Virus record (IMG/VR): IMGVR_UViG_3300025769_000146
Span: 1-55,434 of that record
Direction: 5' to 3' (one strand)
Length of the DNA stretch: 55,434 nt
Source of the DNA: a virus
Shown piece by piece: positions 7,707 to 15,057 of the stretch (positions are counted from its first letter, which is position 1; every line of letters begins with the position of its first letter). Below the pieces are notes generated by a model. It did no database searches. It saw only the letters and a program-made list of their open reading frames with translations, and had not been told where the DNA came from. The position numbers were made by a program, and so were the translations under genes.

Positions 7707-8079
7707 TACAGAGTCGGCTGGTGGCACTCGCTATTCTGAGGGCAAGCCTTCAGGTTGGTGGTTCGCCCCCTTGAAGGGTTTGGAGTTGATCATGCCGGTG
7801 GCGACTGCCGGTGCCAAGAAGTATGCGCCCAAGGATTGGTTGGTCGGCCAGAGTTACTCCACGCTTCTCGACTGCGGAATGCGCCACATGATACAGGTCA
7901 TGCATTACGGAGTGGAAGCGAAAGACGCCGAAACGGGCCACCTACACCTCGCTCACGCAACATGGAATTTTCTCGCCCTACTCACTTTCATGGCTCTGGG
8001 TCGGGACGACCTAGACGATGTAAGCGTGTGGGATGGTGTCACAGCGGCAGAGCGCGACTCCGTTGATGCGAAGTGGTGA
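7684..8079 (+). CDS. dATP/dGTP diphosphohydrolase-like protein (DUF5664 family)
   Basis: ATG 7684 overlaps the transglycosylase end. The family pattern is clear: GGTRYSEGKP at the start, then PVATAGAKKYAPKDW, RHMIQVMHYG, and ETGHLHLAHATWNFLALL. NCBI names these 'dATP/dGTP diphosphohydrolase domain' proteins. Related enzymes remove dATP or dGTP pools in phages that put 2-aminoadenine in DNA. No PurZ is visible in this window, so a role in nucleotide-pool control without base replacement is more likely. Family assignment is fairly confident, the reaction inferred. Confidence 0.68.
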   Translation: MSRDTLTDTESAGGTRYSEGKPSGWWFAPLKGLELIMPVATAGAKKYAPKDWLVGQSYSTLLDCGMRHMIQVMHYGVEAKDAETGHLHLAHATWNFLALLTFMALGRDDLDDVSVWDGVTAAERDSVDAKW

Positions 8080-8091
8080 GTGTGTAGTTGA

Positions 8092-8886
8092 ATGGAATTG
8101 AAGCACACTTTCTTCTCATCCGCCGCCTGGCTAAAGCCACGAAGGTTCTCTCAGCCTGAAGCGTTTCTGGACTTGGTGGGCTCGTATGAGTCAGGGATCG
8201 TTAAGGGCGAGGCTCGGGATTTTTTTTCCCTGCGGTGGTCGTGGGCACCCGACGAGGTGGAGCGATTCACTCAGTCCTTGGTCGATTCGGGGTGGTGGAA
8301 CCCCAAAAGGGAGCGTGTGGGGCGACCGGCGATCCGCCACGGTCTAGCACAAGGACCACCCGCCGCGCAACGTGAGATGGTAGAGGCCCTTCATAAGCTC
8401 TACAACGAACTTTTTGGTCGTCGCCTTACACTCACCAAAGCCCGTCGTGCGGCTTACGGTTGCCTTCTCTTCGCAGGACTGAACAAGGAAAAAGACCCGT
8501 TGGACAAATTTCGCAAGCTCTGTCGGGTCGTTCAGTCTAAGGAGTTCTATATGAGTGATCTGAAGCTCCACGCTCCAGAGTCGTTGTTTCGCAATACAGA
8601 TAGGTGTGAGTCTTGGTTAGAAGAGGCTTCAGGCCACAAGCCCCTCTCCCCGTCTCATGCGGAGGAGAGGAAGAAATTGTCAGGATTTGTTCGTCCTACG
8701 CCTAGTCAGCCAAGCCTAGAAACACCAGACATCAATGCGCTATATGCCGCCATGAGCGCGGAGCAACAAACGGTTCTTCAAGCTGAATTCAATGAGCGCA
8801 AGAAGCGCCTGACGGGCCTATCGCGATTCCGTGACACAATGGAAGAGGCTGTTTGGAGCGAGATCGTGACGAGGGCTGCGCGTTGA
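8092..8886 (+). CDS. Putative replication initiation/helicase loader protein (264 aa)
   Basis: ATG 8092. The N-terminal 65 residues (FFSSAAWLKPRRF ... LRWSWAPDEVERFTQSLV ... SGWW) follow the winged-helix plan seen at the start of many phage replisome organisers. The middle and C-terminus are basic and helical. It overlaps the replicative helicase gene by 4 bp, which is the classical place for an origin-binding or helicase-loading partner. This role is inferred from domain plan and position, as there is no specific catalytic motif. Confidence 0.5.
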   Translation: MELKHTFFSSAAWLKPRRFSQPEAFLDLVGSYESGIVKGEARDFFSLRWSWAPDEVERFTQSLVDSGWWNPKRERVGRPAIRHGLAQGPPAAQREMVEALHKLYNELFGRRLTLTKARRAAYGCLLFAGLNKEKDPLDKFRKLCRVVQSKEFYMSDLKLHAPESLFRNTDRCESWLEEASGHKPLSPSHAEERKKLSGFVRPTPSQPSLETPDINALYAAMSAEQQTVLQAEFNERKKRLTGLSRFRDTMEEAVWSEIVTRAAR

Positions 8887-10250
8887 TCGATCAGATACCT
8901 CAGTCGCGTGAAGCGGAAGAGAGTGTCGTCTGCGCTCTTTTGGCTGACCCAGATTTGGCGAGTGTGGCTACGGCGATCATCCAGCCGTCACACTTCTATT
9001 GGACGAGCCTAGGCCACATCTACGAAGCCATCCTTCAGGTTCTGTCTTCAGGTGGCGCACCAACCCCGGTTGCGATTCACGAAAAGCTGAAGAGCAACGG
9101 GACAGTGGAAGCTGTCGGTGGTATCAACACCTTGGCGGAAATGTACGGCGCTCCTGTTGACTTGAGCGTGGACTATCTCGAAACGCATTGTAAAATCGTA
9201 TCCGATTACGCGGCACTTCGGGCTACGGTCGAGGTTTGCCGCCAGGGTATTGTCAGTGCGACGAGCGGCAACACAGATCAGTCACCCAGAGAGATCATCG
9301 ATTCAATTGAATCGTTAATCCTTGAGGTCCAGGTCGGAGCCAATCACGAACAAACAAGTGCCAGGGCTGCGGATCTCATCTTCGATACAGTCGAGCGATT
9401 GGAGCGTTATGAGCCATCACGCAACGGTATCACTGGAATCGGTACGGGGTTCCGTGACCTAGATCGAATGACGGGTGGATTGCAGCCAGGCCAATTGTTG
9501 ATCGTTGCTGGGCGTCCTTCGATGGGCAAGACGGCTTTTGCGTTGAATGTTGCGATGAATGTGGCGCGGGGTAAGGACCATGGCGAAGTAGCTGTTTTCA
9601 GCCTCGAAATGGATACGGACAGTCTTATGGAGAGGCTGTTGTCCGCAGAGGCAATGGTGTCTGCTCATCAATGGCGGCGTGGTGCAATGACACCAGAGGA
9701 AATCAAACGGGTTAACGTGGGAGCAAGCTCCATCAGTGCCTCGACGTTGTGGATTGATGACCATGCCACCCAGACCGTGCTCGACATACGATCTAAGTGT
9801 CGTCGGCTCAAGGCGTCCCCCAGGGGCTTGAAGCTGGTCTTGATTGACTACCTTCAGCTTCTTAGACCAGTTAGTGGATCTTCAAGCCGCTCACGGGAAC
9901 AAGAGGTTGCTCAGATGAGCCTCGCGCTGAAAGGGCTCGCTCGAGAACTTAGAGTGCCCGTCATCTGCCTATCACAGTTGTCGCGTTCTCCAGAGCAACG
10001 GCAGGACAAGCGCCCCATGCTTTCAGACCTACGCGAGTCTGGCTCCATAGAACAGGACGCCGACTTGGTGGCTTTTCTGTTCCGGCCAGAGTACTATTTC
10101 CGTGACGATCCGGCGCTTGAAGGTGCTGCGGAACTAATCCTAGCCAAGCAGAGGAACGGGCCAACGGGTTCGATACCACTCTATTGGCATCGGGGGTACA
10201 CGCGCTTCGATGACGCGGAACACGCGCAAGAAGAAAGATTCGCCTACTAA
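8883..10250 (+). CDS. dnaB: Replicative DNA helicase, DnaB type
   Basis: I chose TTG 8883, which overlaps the upstream stop, because GAGGG at 8871-8875 is well spaced and the protein then starts IDQIPQSREAEESV, as DnaB proteins do. An earlier TTG (8853) is less likely. The N-terminal helicase-partner domain is followed by the RecA-like core with Walker A GRPSMGKT, EVAVFSLEMDTDSL, Walker B LVLIDYLQLL, and SQLSRSPEQR...SDLRESGSIEQDAD. It is 455 residues, the normal length. It unwinds the phage replication fork. No phage DNA polymerase is encoded in this window. Confidence 0.93.
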   Translation: MIDQIPQSREAEESVVCALLADPDLASVATAIIQPSHFYWTSLGHIYEAILQVLSSGGAPTPVAIHEKLKSNGTVEAVGGINTLAEMYGAPVDLSVDYLETHCKIVSDYAALRATVEVCRQGIVSATSGNTDQSPREIIDSIESLILEVQVGANHEQTSARAADLIFDTVERLERYEPSRNGITGIGTGFRDLDRMTGGLQPGQLLIVAGRPSMGKTAFALNVAMNVARGKDHGEVAVFSLEMDTDSLMERLLSAEAMVSAHQWRRGAMTPEEIKRVNVGASSISASTLWIDDHATQTVLDIRSKCRRLKASPRGLKLVLIDYLQLLRPVSGSSSRSREQEVAQMSLALKGLARELRVPVICLSQLSRSPEQRQDKRPMLSDLRESGSIEQDADLVAFLFRPEYYFRDDPALEGAAELILAKQRNGPTGSIPLYWHRGYTRFDDAEHAQEERFAY

Positions 10251-10701
10251 GCTCGTCCTGCGACTCCCAGAACCTCCTAGCATGAACGCCATGTTGGATA
10301 TGGCGAAGAAGCGCACTAAGCGCGGCAGGGATGGCGGTTGGATGAAGCGAGCACTACCGATTGTGTACGACAACGCTCGCTACGCATACCAACGTGAATG
10401 TCTGCGGGAAGCTATGGCGCAGGGAATCCGGCCCCCAGAAGAGCCGTGGAAATACTGGCATCTGGAGTACGCCGGGTTTCGCCTACACGCCCTTCGGGAT
10501 CCCATTGAGTTGGCGGCTGGCTTGAAGTGGGCTTGCGACTTTCTAGTGAAAGAAGGTTTCGTAAGTGACGACTCGCCTCGGGAGCTTCACACTCCAACAG
10601 AATGGCCTCATCAGCGTATTGATCGTAAAAACCGTGGCCTAGACCTAATTATTCGCAAAAAGAGCCAAAAGCCTCGGAAGCGGCGGTGCCGAATGTTGTA
10701 G
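10210..10701 (+). CDS. RusA-like Holliday junction resolvase (163 aa)
   Basis: ATG 10210 overlaps the helicase end by 41 bp. It begins with a basic lead, then LRLPEPPSMNAML, the usual RusA start (P-P-S-x-N). Later DPIELAAGLKWACDFLVKEG and FVSDDSPRELH match the acidic metal-binding and 'V-x-D-D-S-P' segments of RusA. The very basic tail (KKSQKPRKRRC) is probably DNA-binding. It resolves branched DNA before packaging. The DPD triad is changed to DPI-E here, which lowers confidence in activity. Confidence 0.68.
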   Translation: MTRNTRKKKDSPTKLVLRLPEPPSMNAMLDMAKKRTKRGRDGGWMKRALPIVYDNARYAYQRECLREAMAQGIRPPEEPWKYWHLEYAGFRLHALRDPIELAAGLKWACDFLVKEGFVSDDSPRELHTPTEWPHQRIDRKNRGLDLIIRKKSQKPRKRRCRML

Positions 10702-10791
10702 TTCAGATTGATCCAGTGTTTCTGGCGCGTATTATTGGAGAATCCGTGCCACCTCCCGTGGCGGTGCATCCACGTCTGACGCGAAGAAATA

Positions 10792-12750
10792 ATGGCTATC
10801 GGTGACGATTTTTCAGTAGCAGTGAACGGCGACATTCGCCACGTCTCAGGGACGACGACCTACACGGTCCTTGAGTTCCACCGTTGGCTGCAAGACCTCG
10901 CCGACGACGCCGTAGCATCCGGCAACGATCTGGTGGACATTAGCAGCCAGACGCCATCCGAACGCGCCACGGACAACATCATCACGCTCCTCGCTCCCGG
11001 TGGCGGCGTCATCTACAACATTGACGACACCGCCGCTGAGTACATCTACGACGGTTCAATCACCCAGAACGACGGGGATACCGTGTACTCTGGGCTGGTC
11101 GTCGTCGGATCGGTCGAGGCCGGTACCAACCTCCAAATCGTACAGGACAACGCGCTCCTGACGAATTACTGGGGGGCCGGCCTGAACGCCGACGCAGCGC
11201 AGAACATCCTGCTGCGCATTATGGTCAAGACCCGCGTCAACGGTGCCGACATCGACGGCAAGAAGGTGCGCGTACAGGCGCGTGAGTTCGGTGACACTTA
11301 CTCGGAGTTTGAGTCCACACTCGGTGTGGGTAACTCGACGGCGGCTATCTTTACCTCCAACGACCTAAACAACGAGACGGTTGTCGGTACCGTTGCGACG
11401 TACGATCAGTTCACCAACACCGAAGGCTATCAACTCTTTGATGTCACTGGCGATGGCACTGATGAGGAGTATTACTCAAAGTGGACGTGGGGAGCGGGTA
11501 CAACCCCAGCCTCGCCGGTTATTAACGACCTGTACGAGTGGACGAAATACACCCAGCGGCGTGGGAGCTCAACCAACCTTCACGGAATCAATGGCGAGCT
11601 TTTCCGTGGCATCACGCACCAGTGGGCATACCAAAACGAAAGCGGCACGGGGTTCATCGAAGACGAGACAGTCGTCTGGGGGACGAAGTTCTCCTACGAC
11701 GGTGAGGCCGGTGCGACATCGTGGACCGTCGGCGAGTACCTTGCCATCGGCACTGCGGTCGGCAAGCTGCTCTACGTTGATGACCAAGGCACAACCGGCA
11801 CGATGGTGGTTGCTGTCGAAAACGGTGCGACCCTTTCCGACAATGACGCCATCAGTCAGCTAGACGGCGGCGACATGACTGCCGACGTGTTCGGTACCCC
11901 TACCGGCAACGGCAACACCGGGGGGTCGGGCGTGTTGCTGGCCCTGGACGACAACGGTACCACCGGCATCCAGTGGATTCAGTTGACATATGGATTGCCC
12001 CCCGCCAACACCTACGAGATTACGGGCCGCACCAACGGAACGACCGCCGACGTAAACGGCAGCGTGACAACGCGCACAGTCTCTCCAGAGTATCTTGGAA
12101 CTTCGACGGGTGCTGCGCTCATCGGCTCGTTTGGTGTTGGCGTAGACCCGACAAAGCTCCTCGTCACCGACAAGCTGTTCGACCTCACTAACACTCAGCG
12201 TACGCCTCCTAACAACGTCACGTTCGAGGTACTTGGTCTTGTTTCTGGGGAGGATCGGGTGCTTGTTGGGCCGCGCACCGGCTCGGCGCTCAACCTCGGG
12301 CAGTTCACGATTGCCACCACGGCCCTGACGACTGCCAACATCACGTCGGTGGAGGTTAACACCACGATCCCATCGGATACGCCTTCCTCTGGTACGATTC
12401 GCGTTGCGGACAACGATGGCGTGTATCGCCGCCTGGTTTACACCTCGTACACTGGGGCAACGTTCACCATTGACCCCACCGCGTCGGAGGCCGCAGTCCC
12501 GAATGTCGCGGACTTCGATGTCACGAACGCCAGTATCGGCAACAACGTCTTCATCAGCTACATCGACGCCCTAGCCACCTCAACGTCAGAGACTTTCACG
12601 TCAGTCTACAGCAGCGACCGCGCTCTGTTTATTCGAGTTCGCGATGGTGGCACGGCTGGCGACAATATTGGCATCAAGACTTTTGAAACGAGCGGAACCC
12701 TTTTCTCGACGGGTGGATCTACGACTGCGATCCGCACCTCTGATGCGTAA
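10792..12750 (+). CDS. Large virion structural protein (652 aa), second tail-accessory locus
   Basis: ATG 10792. A long strand-rich, Thr/Gly/Asp-rich protein with few Lys and no Cys. It shows recurring short 'x-G-T-T-G-x' segments (GTTGTMVVAVENGA, GTTGIQWIQLTYG) typical of tail or fibre beta domains. The N-terminus carries a more globular piece (VLEFHRWLQDLADDAVASG) that could be the virion-docking part. It starts a virion locus (10.8-18.8 kb) separate from the main morphogenesis cluster. The structural call rests on composition and context. Confidence 0.55.
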   Translation: MAIGDDFSVAVNGDIRHVSGTTTYTVLEFHRWLQDLADDAVASGNDLVDISSQTPSERATDNIITLLAPGGGVIYNIDDTAAEYIYDGSITQNDGDTVYSGLVVVGSVEAGTNLQIVQDNALLTNYWGAGLNADAAQNILLRIMVKTRVNGADIDGKKVRVQAREFGDTYSEFESTLGVGNSTAAIFTSNDLNNETVVGTVATYDQFTNTEGYQLFDVTGDGTDEEYYSKWTWGAGTTPASPVINDLYEWTKYTQRRGSSTNLHGINGELFRGITHQWAYQNESGTGFIEDETVVWGTKFSYDGEAGATSWTVGEYLAIGTAVGKLLYVDDQGTTGTMVVAVENGATLSDNDAISQLDGGDMTADVFGTPTGNGNTGGSGVLLALDDNGTTGIQWIQLTYGLPPANTYEITGRTNGTTADVNGSVTTRTVSPEYLGTSTGAALIGSFGVGVDPTKLLVTDKLFDLTNTQRTPPNNVTFEVLGLVSGEDRVLVGPRTGSALNLGQFTIATTALTTANITSVEVNTTIPSDTPSSGTIRVADNDGVYRRLVYTSYTGATFTIDPTASEAAVPNVADFDVTNASIGNNVFISYIDALATSTSETFTSVYSSDRALFIRVRDGGTAGDNIGIKTFETSGTLFSTGGSTTAIRTSDA

Positions 12751-12761
12751 GGATGGCCTAG

Positions 12762-13175
12762 ATGAGTATCGATGTCGCTGATCGGCGCTATCCAGATGTC
12801 ACGTTCAATCGGCTTCACGTTTCTCAATTTGTTTACTCTGCGCCTTCAAGTCCTGACCAACCTATACGAGGCGTCAAGGCGACTGCCAAACTAGTCGGCG
12901 TCGGGGAAGATGGAAAAAACGAATATCTGCCTGAGTCGTTGCGATTCATTTCTCAGAACTTCGATGAAGACGCGGTAGCATTTGCGATTAAGAAGGGCGA
13001 AGCGCAAGACGCAGCGGAGTTTGTCGCCGAAAATGCTGCTCACCTTGCCGCCATCGACGTTCGCCATGAGGCTGGAGAGATCACTCTGGCAGAAGCACAA
13101 GCTTGGTTTGAATATGCCATGGGCCTTTTATTCACGATCAACGGATCGCTGGATGGTTTTGAAGGGGTCAAGTAG
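12762..13175 (+). CDS. Hypothetical virion-locus protein (137 aa)
   Basis: ATG 12762, 11 bp after the large structural gene. It has a strand-rich N-terminal half (VTFNRLHVSQFVYSAPSSP) and a helical, acidic C-terminal half (VAENAAHLAAIDVRHEAGEITLAEAQAWFEYAMG). There is no TM segment or enzyme motif. It is flanked on both sides by large beta-type proteins, so a small partner or assembly factor of that locus is plausible. No family was recognised. Confidence 0.5.
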   Translation: MSIDVADRRYPDVTFNRLHVSQFVYSAPSSPDQPIRGVKATAKLVGVGEDGKNEYLPESLRFISQNFDEDAVAFAIKKGEAQDAAEFVAENAAHLAAIDVRHEAGEITLAEAQAWFEYAMGLLFTINGSLDGFEGVK

Positions 13176-13177
13176 TA

Positions 13178-14818
13178 ATGACCGCCGTGGCTGTGTCATT
13201 CCAGGGCACGAGGGTAAACGCCTCCGACGCGAATACTAACTGGGGCAACCTTAACTCGACGGGGCCATCGCCGTCAGCAGAGCCGCAGAACCGTTATCAA
13301 GGCTCTAACATCGTCAACAAGCAGATAACCTCTGCGTCGTTCGGCGGCATTGATTACGACCCCGGCACTGGTGCTGTGGATATGACCGCCGCCAATCGTC
13401 CTCTCTGGTTTGTGAAGGCCGTAGTCGCAGACTTTGCGGACCTTGTGGTGGCCGCTGGCGCTAGGGTTTCACTCGGTTCTGCGAACAACGCCTTCTATCA
13501 CTACATTGTCGCGGGAACCAATGCGAATCGGGGACGTTTCGACGAATACCCTCCGCAGGGCGGCTTCCTCATTTTCGGACTCAACCCCAACATCGCAGCA
13601 TGGCGGGAAGGCACAGGGTCTGGTTCACCTAGCCTCACAGCGGTGGACTATTTTGGTTTTGAGGCGGCGTTCCAGAATGGAAACTCGAAGGCAGAAAACG
13701 TCGGACTTGACGCCATCGACATCGGCACGGGCCTCTTGCTGGTCAGTGGCGACGGTGCTGACCCTGACGGCACCTACGCCGACTTCGTGGAGAGCGACCA
13801 AAATACCTCCACCAACCGCTACGGCGTCGTAACGCAAGCCGCTGGTGCAGGGTCACCGATTACCTGCAATGGACGACTCGACATTGGATCAGCTACTGCC
13901 ACTGTCTTCACGTCGGCAGATGAGGTCGTGGTCTACCCTGACGGTTACCACGGGCCAGGTGACCTTGGCGTCCTCGTCGATCTGCAAAATGCCACCTCTG
14001 TGTTTTCGGACGCTTCCACGCATATCGGTCTTGGCTCATCGGCCACCAGCGACACGCGCCCTGACTTTGTGGTGTCTGGGACTAGCGGCACGGCGACGAT
14101 CACGGGCGTCTTGACGAACTTTCGCAACGTCACTCTGACTAGCGCAGTCGATGTTAATGGCGCGACGGTCGGATGTTCTCTTCTGACACAGAGCAGCGCG
14201 GAGATTCAGAACGCCAAGATCGTGACCGACTCCGCTTCTGCTGTGGCTTGCCTGCAAGATCCGACCTTCGGTACGACGACCGGCCTACACGATACGGAGT
14301 TTGAGCAGGCCGGTTCTGGTCACGCGATTGAACTGGATACGGCGACGACCTATAACCTGACCGGCCTCCGCTTCACCGGCTACGGTGCAGACACGACTAA
14401 CGACGCCGCGATCTTCGTTTCAGCCACAAGCGGCACGGTCACAATCAACATCGGCGGCGACAATACCAACACGCCGACGTATCGCTCGGCGGGCGCGTCA
14501 GTCGTAATCAACAATACAAAAACGGTGCGCGTCACGGTGCTAGACGCCGACGATCAGAGCGCGATCTCTGGGGCTCGCGTTTTGTTAGAGGCTGCAAGCG
14601 GCGGCGACCTGGCTGTTGGTACCGACATCCTGTCCGGCACGACCAATGGGTCTGGTGTCATCGAGGACGCGGGTTTTGCCTACACAAATCCGCAACCCGT
14701 CACTGGTCGTGTCCGCTACGCTTCGCCCCCCGGCCCGTATTACAAGACAGGGCAGATCACCGGAACCATTAGCGACACCGGTTTCGACGTGACCGTGCTG
14801 CTAATCCTCGACCAATGA
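13178..14818 (+). CDS. Virion structural protein with beta repeats and C-terminal CarboxypepD_reg-like domain (546 aa)
   Basis: ATG 13178, following closely. Residues about 70-430 are strand-rich with repeated 'SGTATITGVLTNFRNVTLTS'-like rungs, suggesting a right-handed beta-helix or solenoid. The last 110 residues (VRVTVLDADDQSAISGARVLLEA ... GVIEDAGFAY) resemble a carboxypeptidase-regulatory-like beta sandwich, a common carbohydrate-facing module in tail proteins. It ends LLILDQ and overlaps the next start (ATGA). It is a likely appendage or receptor-interacting protein. Confidence 0.58.
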   Translation: MTAVAVSFQGTRVNASDANTNWGNLNSTGPSPSAEPQNRYQGSNIVNKQITSASFGGIDYDPGTGAVDMTAANRPLWFVKAVVADFADLVVAAGARVSLGSANNAFYHYIVAGTNANRGRFDEYPPQGGFLIFGLNPNIAAWREGTGSGSPSLTAVDYFGFEAAFQNGNSKAENVGLDAIDIGTGLLLVSGDGADPDGTYADFVESDQNTSTNRYGVVTQAAGAGSPITCNGRLDIGSATATVFTSADEVVVYPDGYHGPGDLGVLVDLQNATSVFSDASTHIGLGSSATSDTRPDFVVSGTSGTATITGVLTNFRNVTLTSAVDVNGATVGCSLLTQSSAEIQNAKIVTDSASAVACLQDPTFGTTTGLHDTEFEQAGSGHAIELDTATTYNLTGLRFTGYGADTTNDAAIFVSATSGTVTINIGGDNTNTPTYRSAGASVVINNTKTVRVTVLDADDQSAISGARVLLEAASGGDLAVGTDILSGTTNGSGVIEDAGFAYTNPQPVTGRVRYASPPGPYYKTGQITGTISDTGFDVTVLLILDQ

Positions 14819-15054
14819 GCCTCAACGACATCACTCCCGAAGAACGGCGCGTGCTTTCGCGGTCTATCGAATACCGCAACTCGGTGTCGCTGGCAGATGC
14901 GATTAGCCGGTTTAAAACTGAGAGCGCGGAGGAGGTCGCCGCCGTAAAGCAGCAGCACGTCGCCTTGCAGCAGCGGGTAGTAGAGCTAGAGGCACGAGTG
15001 CAAGCGTTGGCGGCTGTCGCCTTGGCGAATCGCGGCCCGACGAGTCGGAGTTAG
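14815..15054 (+). CDS. Small coiled-coil protein (79 aa)
   Basis: ATG 14815 overlaps the upstream stop (ATGA). The central and C-terminal part is an alpha-helical heptad region (EEVAAVKQQHVALQQRVVELEARVQAL), with a short helical lead. It sits between two large beta-type virion proteins and may act as a trimerisation or chaperone-like partner. The sequence shows no more than this. Confidence 0.5.
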   Translation: MSLNDITPEERRVLSRSIEYRNSVSLADAISRFKTESAEEVAAVKQQHVALQQRVVELEARVQALAAVALANRGPTSRS

Positions 15055-15057
15055 GCT

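Noticed and set aside
10686-10805. Possible 39-codon GTG frame between the RusA-like gene and the next gene
   Set aside because: No ribosome binding site and it overlaps both neighbours. It could be real but is too weak to list.
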